From Acidimicrobiia bacterium (GTDB lineage Bacteria > Actinomycetota > Acidimicrobiia > Acidimicrobiales > Bin134), in contig JAJEDQ010000170.1 in assembly GCA_022821445.1 (NCBI GenBank), positions 1 to 53,394 of the forward strand: 53,394 nt of DNA, in the 5' to 3' direction. Both the position numbers and the translations under genes were made by a program. Below, piece by piece: positions 7,595 through 17,007 of this stretch (within the stretch, counting starts at the first letter, position 1; each line of letters opens with the position of its first letter). The notes under the pieces were generated by a model, which was given only the letters and a program-made list of their open reading frames with translations, ran no database searches and had not been told where the DNA came from.

Positions 7595-8589
7595 CCTCCT
7601 GTTGCTGTGTCTGTTCCGGTGATCGCCGGCACCAGATCGCCGGCATCCATCTCTTGTTTGAATCGCTCCAGCAGCGCCCGAGTGCCCAACGGCTCATAGC
7701 CCAAGACCTCCCTGGTGCGAGGCGTGGCCAGGGAGCTGTCGTAAGGGATGCGGGCGCCGCCTAGCGATGCCATCATCCCTGGGTCAGGCGGTACCGACCG
7801 CAGCAACGACGGATCGTGGCCGAACACGTCGCAGGCCGTTCGGGCCAGCTCCATGCGACCCACTGGCTCGGCCCCGCAACAGTGGAAGATGCCTTCGGCG
7901 TCGGGGTTTGCGGCGATCAGCCACATGGCCTCGGCGCACTCGCTGGCCAGGCTCGAAGTAGCCGTCATGTTGATGTCGTCGCTCTCCCACACCCCGAAGG
8001 ACTCGCCCTGCGACACGGCGTTGAGCACTGTGGTCACGAAGTAGCCGAAGCCGGGGTCTTGGCCTCGGGGCATCTCGGACCGGGCCCAGTGGACACCGTT
8101 CACCGCCGACACCCGGGCCACCGCAGCCTGATCGGCCCGCAGCAGGGCGGCCTGCTCGCTGATGGCCTTGAGCACGCCGTAGTAGTTCACCGGGTTGGGG
8201 GGAGTGTGCTCATCTGCGCTGGCTTGGGTGCCGTCGAACACCCAGTCGGTAGACACCACAATCAGCTTGGCCCCGGACCGGTTGGCCGCCTCGGCCAGAG
8301 TGAGCGTGGCATCCACGTAGCTGCGCCAGGCCAGTTCCCGCTGGGCGTAAATGCCGTCGAGGTCGTTGAGGATCATGGAGTGGACGATCACGTCGGGATC
8401 GAAGCGGGCGACGCTGTCCTGCGCGGCCTCGGCGTCGAGCAGATCGAGCGGCTCGGTGGTGTAGCGCTGGGGACCGTCGGGGACGAAGGAGTGGACCGGG
8501 CAGTGGACTGTCGCGCCGTGGCGCTGGGTGAACACCTTGACGATGTTGGAGCCGATGAAGCCGGTGCCTCCGGTGACGTAGGCCCGCAT
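7591..8589 (-). CDS. Extended SDR, RmlD-like NAD(P)-dependent sugar oxidoreductase
   Basis: A 332-residue extended short-chain dehydrogenase/reductase. The Rossmann motif VTGGTGFIGSN is at residues 5-15, STDWVFDG is at about 113-120, and the catalytic Tyr-Lys is in NYYGVLKAISEQAAL. It resembles dTDP-4-dehydrorhamnose reductase, but no nucleotide-sugar gene is nearby. It sits between iolG and iolB, 70 bases after iolG, so a role on a cyclitol or a ring-opened sugar acid is more likely, for example epimerising or reducing a non-myo isomer. It is not part of the standard iol pathway. Confidence 0.7.
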   Translation of the reverse strand: MRAYVTGGTGFIGSNIVKVFTQRHGATVHCPVHSFVPDGPQRYTTEPLDLLDAEAAQDSVARFDPDVIVHSMILNDLDGIYAQRELAWRSYVDATLTLAEAANRSGAKLIVVSTDWVFDGTQASADEHTPPNPVNYYGVLKAISEQAALLRADQAAVARVSAVNGVHWARSEMPRGQDPGFGYFVTTVLNAVSQGESFGVWESDDINMTATSSLASECAEAMWLIAANPDAEGIFHCCGAEPVGRMELARTACDVFGHDPSLLRSVPPDPGMMASLGGARIPYDSSLATPRTREVLGYEPLGTRALLERFKQEMDAGDLVPAITGTDTATGG

Positions 8590-8659
8590 CGCTCAGCCGA
8601 TCTCGCGGGGGCGGTCGGCGGTGGCCGCTGGTGGTCTCATGGGGTGCTCCATTTCCGGC

Positions 8660-9667
8660 TCAGCCGATCTCGTCGATGCGCACGGGGCGGTGCTCGCGGA
8701 CTGACTTCCACGCGGCCAGGCCGATCACCAGCGGGGCCCGGCCATCGGCCAGGGTGACCGGCGACGGTGCGCCCTCCATCATCTCCACGAACGCGTCCCA
8801 CTCGGCCAGATACGAGGGGATATACCGCTCCAAGAAGAAGTAGGGCAGCGTCGGCGCTTGGGTGCCGCCGGCGGTTCGGGTTACCGCGGTTGCGGTCAGG
8901 GGGTTCTCCGAGGCGGCCATCCCTGCTGAGCCGAACGCCTCCACCCGCTGGTCGTAGCCGTAGACTGCCTGTCGGCTGTTGTCGATGGTGCTGATGGCGC
9001 CGTTCTCGTGGGTGCAGACGATGACCGCGGTGTCGAGGTCGCCGACCTTGCCGATGGCCTGGTCGATCAGCACGGCGCCGGTGGCGTACACCTCGACAAC
9101 CTCGCTTGCGGTGATGAACCGGATCATGTCGAAGTCGTGGATGGTCATGTCGCAGAAGATGCCGCCTGACTCGTCCAGGTACATCAGCGGCGGGGGCGCC
9201 GGATCGCGGCTGGAGATGCGAACGAGGTGGACGTCGCCCACCTCTCCGGCCTCCACTCGGTGGCGCACATAGCGGTGGCTGGGATCGAAGCGCCGGTTGA
9301 ATCCCACCTGCACGGGGATGCCGGCAGCCTCGGCGGCGGCGATGCCGCGGTCGACATCGGCCAAATCAAGGGCCAGCGGCTTCTCCACGAAGACGGCCTT
9401 GCCGGCCTCGGCCGCCGCCACCAGCAGGTCGATATGGGTGTGGGTGGAGGAGCAGATGGCCACCGCGTCCACGTCGGCGGCCCCCAGAATCTCGGACGGG
9501 TCCGCGGCCTGGCTCACCCCGAGTTCGCCGGCCAGGGCCGCCGAAGCATCGGCCACCACGTCGTAGACCGCCGTCACCACGGCGTTGGGCACCTGCTTGG
9601 CGATCAGCTCGGCGTGCATCCGCCCAATCCGCCCACAGCCCAACACTCCTATGCGCACCGGGCTCAT
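8660..9667 (-). CDS. iolG: Inositol 2-dehydrogenase (Gfo/Idh/MocA family)
   Basis: A 335-residue NAD-dependent dehydrogenase. GVLGCGRIGRMHAELI is the Rossmann loop (residues 8-23), VEKPLALDL carries the conserved catalytic lysine, and CDMTIHDFDMIRF carries the Asp/His pair of inositol dehydrogenases. It oxidises myo-inositol (or an isomer) to a keto-inositol, the substrate for IolE. The start overlaps the end of the oxygenase-Rieske gene by four bases, so the two are probably translated together. Confidence 0.88.
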   Translation of the reverse strand: MSPVRIGVLGCGRIGRMHAELIAKQVPNAVVTAVYDVVADASAALAGELGVSQAADPSEILGAADVDAVAICSSTHTHIDLLVAAAEAGKAVFVEKPLALDLADVDRGIAAAEAAGIPVQVGFNRRFDPSHRYVRHRVEAGEVGDVHLVRISSRDPAPPPLMYLDESGGIFCDMTIHDFDMIRFITASEVVEVYATGAVLIDQAIGKVGDLDTAVIVCTHENGAISTIDNSRQAVYGYDQRVEAFGSAGMAASENPLTATAVTRTAGGTQAPTLPYFFLERYIPSYLAEWDAFVEMMEGAPSPVTLADGRAPLVIGLAAWKSVREHRPVRIDEIG

Positions 9668-11094
9668 ACTCCGGACTCCTCGGATTCAGCTTTCAGGCTT
9701 GAGACCACACGGCCGTTCCGTATCTCCACGGGGTACAAGGTAAGGGGGTCGGTGGCCGGATACCGAACCGCTTCCCCGGTGCGGAGGTCGAAGCGGCCGT
9801 TGTGCTTGGGGCACTCCACCAGGCAGTCGAGCACCACGCCCTCGGCCAGGTAGGCCTGGCCGTGAGTACACAGCCCCTCGGTACACACCAATGTGCCGTC
9901 TCCCAGGCGGAACAGGGCGTAGGCCTCGTCGCCCAATTCAACTTGCCGGGCCGATTCGGGGGCGAGCGCGTTGGCCGGCCCGAGGTCGATCAGGCCGTCG
10001 TGGCGGTTGCCGGCCCACACGGTGTGCCCGGTGTTGACAAAAGAGCGACCGCCGTCGGAAGCCGCGGGCAGATCGCCGCGGGGCTCCTCGTAGGCCGAGT
10101 CGCGCCACTGGCGGCGCAGGGTGGACAGGATCTGCCGATAGGCCGACCAGGTGTTGGGCGACGCTGGGGCCAGGTAGCCCTTCACCTCTTGGTGCAAAGC
10201 GGGCAGGGAGTAGTAGGGCACGGTGGGGAATATGTGGTGTTCCACGTGGTAGTTCATATTGGAGTACAAGAACCGGAAGACGGGGTTCATATACACGGTG
10301 CGGGTGTTGAGGCGGTGGTCGAGCACGTCCTCTCGCAGTCCGGCGTGCTGGGTGATGGCGAAGAACGCCATCAGCCAGGCGCCATAGACGGTGGGCAGGC
10401 CGACGTAGAGCAACGGCACGATGGACCAGATGGCGATCGACCAGGCCGTCACGCCGGCCAGGATGGCGATATAGGCCCGAGACTCCCACTTCAGCTTGCC
10501 CAGATCGTCGGCAGGAATGAAGGAGCGGGCCTCGTCGTCAATGTGCCCGATGGCGTGCTTGGCGGCACGGGATACCAGCCGGGGCACGTTCACCAGGGGC
10601 AAGAAGACCAGTGCTGCTCCCGTGGGGGAGGGGGGGCGGGGGAAGATGATCTCGGCGTCGCGTCCCACCACGATGGTGTCGGTGTGGTGGCGGACGTGCG
10701 ACCAGCGCCACAGGGTGGGCTGGCGCAGCAGCATGAACGAAGCCAGGTAGTACACCGCATCGTTGAGCCATTTGGTTCTGAAGGCCGTGCCGTGGCCGCA
10801 CTCGTGCCAGCGGGAGTCGCCGGCGCCCCCGTAGAGCGCGCCGTAGGCGGCGAAGGCGGGGATGGCCCACCAAGTGCCCAGCGAGAGGAACGCCAGATAG
10901 CCGAACCCAGCCAAGAGCCCGAGCCATGCGATCGTGTCGATGGCGGCCCGGGCGTTTCCCCTGACTTGCAGCTCGCTCAGGCGCTCAGGATTGATGGGCG
11001 GGCGGAACCACTCGGCTTCCACCAGGCCAGCGGCGGCGGCCCGGTCAGCCTCGGGGCCGCCGACCCGGTAGTCGCGCGTGCTGGGTGTCACCAT
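9664..11094 (-). CDS. MocD-MocE-like fusion: membrane di-iron oxygenase with C-terminal Rieske domain
   Basis: A 476-residue two-domain protein. Residues 50-340 form a membrane fatty-acid-desaturase/hydroxylase fold with three histidine boxes, HECGH (97-101), HVRHH (133-137) and HVEHH (283-287), plus TQH near 250. Residues about 365-465 form a Rieske [2Fe-2S] domain with ligands C409-x-H411 and C428-x-x-H431. In rhizobia, MocD (oxygenase) and MocE (Rieske ferredoxin) are separate proteins, with MocF as reductase, proposed to demethylate the inositol derivative rhizopine. Here both electron donor and oxygenase are one chain inside an iol operon, overlapping iolD and iolG. A lipid desaturase is the alternative. 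No reductase gene is seen. Confidence 0.8.
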   Translation of the reverse strand: MVTPSTRDYRVGGPEADRAAAAGLVEAEWFRPPINPERLSELQVRGNARAAIDTIAWLGLLAGFGYLAFLSLGTWWAIPAFAAYGALYGGAGDSRWHECGHGTAFRTKWLNDAVYYLASFMLLRQPTLWRWSHVRHHTDTIVVGRDAEIIFPRPPSPTGAALVFLPLVNVPRLVSRAAKHAIGHIDDEARSFIPADDLGKLKWESRAYIAILAGVTAWSIAIWSIVPLLYVGLPTVYGAWLMAFFAITQHAGLREDVLDHRLNTRTVYMNPVFRFLYSNMNYHVEHHIFPTVPYYSLPALHQEVKGYLAPASPNTWSAYRQILSTLRRQWRDSAYEEPRGDLPAASDGGRSFVNTGHTVWAGNRHDGLIDLGPANALAPESARQVELGDEAYALFRLGDGTLVCTEGLCTHGQAYLAEGVVLDCLVECPKHNGRFDLRTGEAVRYPATDPLTLYPVEIRNGRVVSSLKAESEESGV

Positions 11095-12977
11095 CCCACA
11101 CGCTGGTCGGCTTTGCCGGTGTCCATGGCGGATCGGGCGGCTCGCACATCGGGGCTGGCGCTCACCTCGGGCACGCCCACCTCCCAGAACGACCCGCCCT
11201 CAGTCCAGCGGTAGGCGTGGGTGTTCAGCGCGATCACATAGGTGCGGTCAGCGGCCCGGGCCCGACCGAAGGCGGCCTCGAGCTCGGCGATGGAGGTCAC
11301 GGTCTCGGCCTCGCAGCCCATGGAGGCGGCATGGGCCGCGAAGTCCACTGCGCTCACCTGCTGCACCCGGGAGTCGGCGATGAGGTTGTTGAACGGAACG
11401 CCGCCCTGGGCGAGTTGCAGGCGGTTGATCACTGCATAGCCGCCGTTGTCGCACACGATCACAATGAGCTTGTGGCCGGAGAGCACAGTGCTGTACAGGT
11501 CGCTGTTCATCATGAGGTAGGAGCCGTCGCCCACCAGCACCACGACCTCCCGGTCGGGGAGGGCCATCTTGGCCCCCCATCCGCCGGAGATCTCGTAGCC
11601 CATGCAGGAATAGCCGTATTCGCAATCGAAGGAATGGACGGCCTGGCCCCGCCATCCGTTCACCAGCTCGCCGGGGAATCCGCCGGCCGCGGCCAGCACA
11701 TAGGTTGACTCGTCGGCGACCCGGTCCACCACTCCCACCACCTGGGCATAGGTGGGCAGATCGGCGTCGGCCTCGGTGTCGCCGCCGGAGTGTTTGCCCG
11801 ACGTCACCGTGTCGGGGGCGGCGATCTTGTCGATGTAGGCGTGGTATTGCGAGGTCTCCGAAGAGGCCTGGTCTGACCACTCCTCGGGGGCCCGGCAATC
11901 GCCCAGGGCCGCTCCCAGCTCGGTGAGGCCCTCGCGGGCGTCGGCCACCAGCGGCAGCGAGCGATGCTTGGTGGCGTCGAAGCGGGCCGCGTTCAGACCG
12001 ATGATCTGCACGTCGTCGCCCCCGCCGAACACCGTCCACGATCCGGTGACGAAGTCGCCCAGGCGGGTGCCCACCGCCAGCACCACGTCGGCCTCGGCAG
12101 CCATGGCGTTGGCCGAGGTACACCCTGTGACGCCGATGGGGCCGCAATTCAGCCGGTGGTCGGCCACCAGCGAGGTGCGCCCGGCCACCGTCTCCACCAC
12201 CGGGATGTTGTGGATCTCGGCGAAGGAACGCAGCTCGTCTTCGGCCAGCGACCAGTGGACCCCGCCGCCGGCCACGATCAAAGGCCGCTCAGCGGTAACC
12301 AGCGCGGCCGCGGCCCGGCGAAGCTCGCGGGTGTCGGGCCGGGGACGGCGGATCTCGTGGATGGCCTCCTCGAAGAAACGGGCGGGGAAGTCGTAGGCCT
12401 CGCCCTGGATGTCTTGGGGCAGGCTGATGAAGGCCGGACCGCAGTCGCCGGGGTCGAGCATGGTGTTGACGGCGTTGGGCAGCGACTGGACCAGCTGCTC
12501 GGGCGCGGTGATGCGATCCCAGTAGCGGACCACCGGCCGGAAGGCGTCGTTTACCGTCACAGTCGGATTGTCGAAGTGCTCCACCTGCTGGAGCACGGGG
12601 TCGGGGATGCGGCTGTTGAAAGTGTCGCCGGCCAGCAGAAGCAGGGGCATCCGGTTGGCCATGGCCACCGCAGCCGCAGTCACCATGTTGGTGGCGCCGG
12701 GGCCGATGGAGCTGGTTGCGGCCATGATGCGGCGGCGGCGGTTGGCCTTGGCGTAGGCCACCGCGGCCAGGGCCATGCCCTGCTCGTTCTGACCCCGCCA
12801 GGTGGGCAGCGCCTCGCCGGCCTGCTCCAGCTCATGGCCCAGGCAGGTGACGTTGCCGTGGCCGAAGATGGCGAACACGCCCGCGAACAGGGGGACGGCC
12901 TGGCCGTCGACCTCGATGCGCTGGGCCGCCAGATAGCGCACCACGGCCCCGGAGGTTGTCAGGCGGATGGTTTCCAT
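11088..12977 (-). CDS. iolD: 3D-(3,5/4)-trihydroxycyclohexane-1,2-dione hydrolase IolD
   Basis: A 629-residue thiamine diphosphate enzyme that opens the cyclitol ring to give 5-deoxy-glucuronate. The N-terminal domain includes RGQNEQGMALAAVAYAK with the glutamate that activates ThDP. The C-terminal domain has the diphosphate-binding motif VGDGSYLMMNSDL. SSIGPGATNMVTAAAVA is a typical IolD block. It lies 13 bases after the upstream dehydrogenase and overlaps the oxygenase start by seven bases. Length and motifs are normal for IolD. Confidence 0.95.
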   Translation of the reverse strand: METIRLTTSGAVVRYLAAQRIEVDGQAVPLFAGVFAIFGHGNVTCLGHELEQAGEALPTWRGQNEQGMALAAVAYAKANRRRRIMAATSSIGPGATNMVTAAAVAMANRMPLLLLAGDTFNSRIPDPVLQQVEHFDNPTVTVNDAFRPVVRYWDRITAPEQLVQSLPNAVNTMLDPGDCGPAFISLPQDIQGEAYDFPARFFEEAIHEIRRPRPDTRELRRAAAALVTAERPLIVAGGGVHWSLAEDELRSFAEIHNIPVVETVAGRTSLVADHRLNCGPIGVTGCTSANAMAAEADVVLAVGTRLGDFVTGSWTVFGGGDDVQIIGLNAARFDATKHRSLPLVADAREGLTELGAALGDCRAPEEWSDQASSETSQYHAYIDKIAAPDTVTSGKHSGGDTEADADLPTYAQVVGVVDRVADESTYVLAAAGGFPGELVNGWRGQAVHSFDCEYGYSCMGYEISGGWGAKMALPDREVVVLVGDGSYLMMNSDLYSTVLSGHKLIVIVCDNGGYAVINRLQLAQGGVPFNNLIADSRVQQVSAVDFAAHAASMGCEAETVTSIAELEAAFGRARAADRTYVIALNTHAYRWTEGGSFWEVGVPEVSASPDVRAARSAMDTGKADQRVGW

Positions 12978-12990
12978 GGCTGCCCTCCTT

Positions 12991-14166
12991 TCAATCGGTC
13001 CTCAGCGATACCACATCTTCCCAGGCGCCGGTCTCCCAGCTCTTCAACATGGCCGCTTGCACGCTCACGCAGGCCAGCGCCTGCTCCATGCCCGCACTGT
13101 GGGGCCGCCCCTCGGCCACCGAGGCGAGGAACTCGTGGTCTTGGATGGCCACCATGTCCTCGAAACCGATGGAGTTGGCGTCGCCTGGCACGAAGGCGCC
13201 GTGGAAGGGGTGGCGGTCGCTGGCCCTTACGGTGGTGTAGCCCTGCTGGGGGTCGGACGCCCGGAAAAGATGAAGCTCGTTCAAAGTCTCGTGGTTCCAG
13301 CTCAAAGCCCCCTCGGTGCCGTAGACGTCGAAGGCCATTTGGCTTTGGGGGCCGATGATGGCCCGGCTGGCCTCCAACATCCCGTGGCTGCCGTTGGCGA
13401 AGACGGCCAGCGCACCGAAGTAGTCCTCGTTGGTGACCTCGCCGGAGGGGTCGCCGGGGTTGCCCCGGTCGTAGTGGGTCCCCGCCCCCGACGGCAGCGG
13501 GCGCTCCTTGATGAAGGTCTCGCCGATGCCCACCACCCGGGTGATGGGGCCGTTCAGCATCAGGGCCAGATCTACCGCATGGCTCAAGATGTCGGTGGTG
13601 GCGCCGTGCCCGGCTTGGTCGATGAGAAAGCGCCAGGAGAGCAGGCCCATGGGATCGGCCCCGTACATCGAGAAGAACCGGCCCCGATAGTTGGTGATCT
13701 GCCCCAGTTCGCCGGCGGCGATGAGCTCTTGGGCATAGAGCACCAGCGGGGCGAAACGGTAGTTGTAGCCCACCCCGGTAACGATCCCGGCCCGGCGGCA
13801 GGCTTGCTCGATCCGGGCGGTCTGGCCCGGGGTTCCCCCCACCGGCTTCTCGCAGAACACGTTCTTTCCGGCGGTGGCCGCAGCAATGGCCAAGGGCTCG
13901 TGCAGCATGTTGGGAGCGCAGATGATCACCGCATCGACGTCGGGGTGCTCGACGGCGGGCCGCCAGTCGTCGGTGGTCTCCCGGAATCCGAAGTCGCTCT
14001 CGGCAATATCTAGTCGGGCTTCCATGTTGTCGGAGCAGATCACCAGGTCAACGTCGTAGGGCCGGTCTTCGAACAGCGTGGGCAGCCGCAGGTAGGAGCG
14101 GGAGTGGGCTTGCCCCATCCAGCCGAATCCCACCACGGCAATGCCAAGGCGTCGCCGAGAGGTCAT
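12991..14166 (-). CDS. Second Gfo/Idh/MocA family dehydrogenase
   Basis: A 391-residue protein with Rossmann motif VVGFGWMGQAHSRSYL (residues 11-26) and the catalytic FCEKPVGG. It is longer than IolG and only distantly similar, with a C-terminal half containing GHGATTDILSHAVDLALML. Its start overlaps the upstream 2-hydroxyacid dehydrogenase by four bases. In an operon that already has an iolG-like gene, a second member usually handles another isomer (scyllo, chiro) or a derivative; MocA of the rhizopine pathway belongs to the same superfamily. The exact substrate cannot be read from sequence. Confidence 0.8.
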   Translation of the reverse strand: MTSRRRLGIAVVGFGWMGQAHSRSYLRLPTLFEDRPYDVDLVICSDNMEARLDIAESDFGFRETTDDWRPAVEHPDVDAVIICAPNMLHEPLAIAAATAGKNVFCEKPVGGTPGQTARIEQACRRAGIVTGVGYNYRFAPLVLYAQELIAAGELGQITNYRGRFFSMYGADPMGLLSWRFLIDQAGHGATTDILSHAVDLALMLNGPITRVVGIGETFIKERPLPSGAGTHYDRGNPGDPSGEVTNEDYFGALAVFANGSHGMLEASRAIIGPQSQMAFDVYGTEGALSWNHETLNELHLFRASDPQQGYTTVRASDRHPFHGAFVPGDANSIGFEDMVAIQDHEFLASVAEGRPHSAGMEQALACVSVQAAMLKSWETGAWEDVVSLRTD

Positions 14167-15143
14167 GAGGCGCGGGGGGTGTCGGCATGGGCGATTCTGC
14201 GGTCCACCGCGGGGTGGGCGGCCGCGGGGTCGAGCAAGTGCTCAGGAGTTCCGCCCCGCAGCCAAATGAGGGCCTGTTCCAGCGCCTGCCCCACGAGGCG
14301 GACAATGCCCACCGTGGTGGTTGAAGCCACATGGGGGGTGACGAACACGTTGTCGCGGCCCAGTAGCGGGTGGTTGCAGGGCAGCGGCTCGGGTTCGGTC
14401 ACATCGAGGCCTGCCCCGGCTACGTGGCCGGAGTCGAGGGCGGCCAGCAGGGCCTCTTGGTCTACCAACGCCCCCCGGGCGCAGTTGATGATGACAACGC
14501 CGGGGCGCATGGCAGCCAGGGAGTCGGTGTTGACGATGTGGCGGGTCTCCGCGGTGGCGGGGGCGTGCAGCGACACCACGTCTGACTCGGCCCAGAGCTG
14601 GTCGAGGTCGACCAGCCTGCCCATTGGCGCGGCATCCAAATACGGGTCGTAAACCAGCACGGTCATTCCCATCGCCTCGGCATAGTGCCCAAGAAGGCTG
14701 CCGATCCGCCCGCAACCCACCAGCCCCAAGCTTCGTCCGTCCAGCTCCAGAGCGCCGGGGCCGGCGAGCCTTCCCGGCCCGCCCGCGGTACCCGCAGCCA
14801 AGCGCGCCTCGGAGCCCTTGAGGCGCTTGGTCACCGCCAGTATCAGGGCCAGCGCGTGCTCGGCGGTGGAGACAGTGGGGGCGTCGGGGGTGTTGCAGGC
14901 CGCCACGCCGTGAGCGGCGCAGGCAGCAACGTCCACGTTGTCGTAGCCGATGCCCGAGCGGGCCACAACTTTGAGCAGGGGCAGCCGCTGACAGGCATCG
15001 TCGTCCCAGGGCCGATCGGCGGCCACCACCACGCCGTCGGCCTGCTCGGGGCCGTCAACCAGCTCCACGTCAGAGGGGATCTCGACCCCGGGCGGGGGTG
15101 TCCGGTCGATCCATATGCGGATTTTGGTGTTGGATCCGGTCAT
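14163..15143 (-). CDS. D-isomer-specific 2-hydroxyacid dehydrogenase family protein
   Basis: A 326-residue NAD-dependent enzyme. The nucleotide-binding motif is LVGCGRIGSLLGHYAEAMG, the catalytic arginine is in NCARGALVDQEALL, and the catalytic histidine is in VTPHVASTTT. The family reduces 2-keto acids or oxidises D-2-hydroxyacids (phosphoglycerate dehydrogenase and CtBP-like). It lies between iolC and the second MocA-like dehydrogenase. It is not a standard iol enzyme and may interconvert an acid formed from the ring-opened product or from a side substrate. Confidence 0.82.
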   Translation of the reverse strand: MTGSNTKIRIWIDRTPPPGVEIPSDVELVDGPEQADGVVVAADRPWDDDACQRLPLLKVVARSGIGYDNVDVAACAAHGVAACNTPDAPTVSTAEHALALILAVTKRLKGSEARLAAGTAGGPGRLAGPGALELDGRSLGLVGCGRIGSLLGHYAEAMGMTVLVYDPYLDAAPMGRLVDLDQLWAESDVVSLHAPATAETRHIVNTDSLAAMRPGVVIINCARGALVDQEALLAALDSGHVAGAGLDVTEPEPLPCNHPLLGRDNVFVTPHVASTTTVGIVRLVGQALEQALIWLRGGTPEHLLDPAAAHPAVDRRIAHADTPRAS

Positions 15144-15162
15144 GCTCTTGCCTCAGCGGGGG

Positions 15163-16143
15163 TCACTGGTGTGGGGCCAGCATCTCGTCGATCTCGGAAG
15201 GGGTCGGCATGGCGTGTGAACATGCCAGGCGACCGGCCACAATAGCTCCGGCTGCGTTGGCCCGGGTGACGATTGCCACCGGGTCGAGGTCGGCCAAGAG
15301 TCCGTCGGCCAACGAGCCCCCGAAAGCGTCCCCGGCGCCCAATCCGCACACCACCTCCACCGGTATGGGCGGCACCTCCGCCCTGCTCTCCGGGGTGGCC
15401 ACCAACACCCCGGCTTCCCCCTGCTTCACTATGGCCAGCGACACGCCCCGGTCCAGCAGCCGGTCGGCGGCGGCATGGGGGTCGGCGGTGCCCACGGCGA
15501 TCTCGCACTCAGTTCGGTTGCCCACCGCCACAGTGGCCAGCTCCACGGCCTGCCCGATGTGCTCGCCGGCCTCCTGGGAGGAAGACCAGAAGCTGGGCCG
15601 GTAGTCCAAGTCGAGCACAGTATGGGGTCGGCGGTTCCGGCGCTGGAGCACTTCCATCACGGTGGAGCGGGACGGCTCCTGGGCGAACCGGGACCCTGCC
15701 GTCCACAGCACCGGTACCGTGGCGGCGATGTCGGGGATGTCGTCGGGTACCAAGTTCATCTCCGGGCCCCGGGGCTCGCGGTAGAACAGCAGCGGCGGGT
15801 CGGTCGGAGGGTCGAGGGCGCAGAAGGCCAGGGCGGTGCGCAGTTCGGGGTCGGTGGACACATAGCGGCTCTCCACGCCGAACACCTCGGCCAGCTCGTT
15901 CCGGATGTACTCCCCGAAGCCGTCATCGCCCACCCGGGTCACCACCGCAGCCCGCCGGCCCAGCCGGGCACAGGCCACGGCCACGTTGGTGGGGGAGCCG
16001 CCGACTGACTTGGCAAACGACTCCACCCTGCTCAGCGGCACCCCGCTTTGCTGGGGATACAGATCGACGCTGACCCGCCCGATGGCGAGCACCTCGATAT
16101 CGGACGAATCGCGGGCGATGTCGGTCCCCGGTGTGTCAGTCAC
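15163..16143 (-). CDS. iolC: 5-dehydro-2-deoxygluconokinase IolC (PfkB family)
   Basis: A 326-residue ribokinase-family sugar kinase. The substrate-binding N-terminal part has SVGGSPTNVAVACARLGRRA, and the ATP/anion-hole motif CGLGAGDAFGGSLADGL carries the catalytic aspartate near residue 280. It lacks the C-terminal aldolase-like domain found on IolC of many proteobacteria, which fits with a separate aldolase at the operon end. It lies 32 bases after the ABC ATPase and 19 before the next gene. It phosphorylates the IolB product. Confidence 0.88.
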   Translation of the reverse strand: MTDTPGTDIARDSSDIEVLAIGRVSVDLYPQQSGVPLSRVESFAKSVGGSPTNVAVACARLGRRAAVVTRVGDDGFGEYIRNELAEVFGVESRYVSTDPELRTALAFCALDPPTDPPLLFYREPRGPEMNLVPDDIPDIAATVPVLWTAGSRFAQEPSRSTVMEVLQRRNRRPHTVLDLDYRPSFWSSSQEAGEHIGQAVELATVAVGNRTECEIAVGTADPHAAADRLLDRGVSLAIVKQGEAGVLVATPESRAEVPPIPVEVVCGLGAGDAFGGSLADGLLADLDPVAIVTRANAAGAIVAGRLACSHAMPTPSEIDEMLAPHQ

Positions 16144-16175
16144 GCAGAGATGTTAGTTGTGGCCAGGAGCGACGA

Positions 16176-16955
16176 CTACGTATCAGATCCAGCCAACTCG
16201 TGCTGGAGAGCTTCAAGTTCGGCGCCGCCGGCCATGAGCTGGGTCAGATCAGCCTGGGACAGCTCTTCTTTGGCCCAATTCCCCATGGACACTCCCCGGT
16301 TGAGGATCACAAAGCGGTCTCCCACGGGGTAGGCATGGTTGGGATTGTGGGTAATGAAGATCACCGCCAATCCCTGGTCTCGGGCCTCCACGATGCGCCG
16401 CAGCACTACTCCTGACTGCTTCACGCCCAGCGCCGAGGTGGGCTCGTCGAGGATCAGCACCCGAGCGCCGAAGTAGCTGGCCCGGGCGATGGCCACCGAT
16501 TGCCGCTCACCGCCGGAGAGTGTGCCAACGGGCTGCTCGACATCGCGGATGTCGATGCCCATCTTGGCCATCTCCTCTTTGGCGATTCGCTTTGCGCCCT
16601 CGATGTCGATCTGGCGGAAGGGCCAAATGCCGGTCTTGGGCTCCGACCCGAGGAAGAAGTTCCGCCACACCGACATGAGCGGCACCATGGCCAAGTCCTG
16701 GTACACGGTGGCGATGCCCCGGCCCAGCGCCTCGCGGGGCGAGTTGAATCGCACCTCCTCGCCCTCCATCAACAGCGTGCCCTCGTCGTACTGGTGTACG
16801 CCGGCCAGGATCTTGATGAAGGTGGACTTGCCCGCGCCGTTGTCGCCGAGCACGCAGGTGACCTCACCGGGATTCACCGTGGTGGTGACCCCGGTGAGGG
16901 CGATGATGTTCCCGTAGAACTTCGAGATGTTGTTGAGTTCGAGGAATTCAGCCAT
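16176..16955 (-). CDS. Sugar ABC transporter ATP-binding protein (single domain)
   Basis: A 259-residue ATPase with Walker [10 protein letters not shown] (residues about 37-45), signature [15 protein letters not shown], and Walker [12 protein letters not shown]. Ribose- and inositol-type importers usually use a double-length ATPase near 500 residues; this one has a single nucleotide-binding domain (FrcA-like), so the working transporter would need a homodimer. It is encoded with one permease and one lipoprotein and powers uptake of the operon's substrate, by context a cyclitol. Confidence 0.88.
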   Translation of the reverse strand: MAEFLELNNISKFYGNIIALTGVTTTVNPGEVTCVLGDNGAGKSTFIKILAGVHQYDEGTLLMEGEEVRFNSPREALGRGIATVYQDLAMVPLMSVWRNFFLGSEPKTGIWPFRQIDIEGAKRIAKEEMAKMGIDIRDVEQPVGTLSGGERQSVAIARASYFGARVLILDEPTSALGVKQSGVVLRRIVEARDQGLAVIFITHNPNHAYPVGDRFVILNRGVSMGNWAKEELSQADLTQLMAGGAELEALQHELAGSDT

Positions 16956-17007
16956 CAGCAGACCTCCTTGAGGGTTTTGGCTGTCGGAGCGGATTGCGAA
17001 GAACGGG

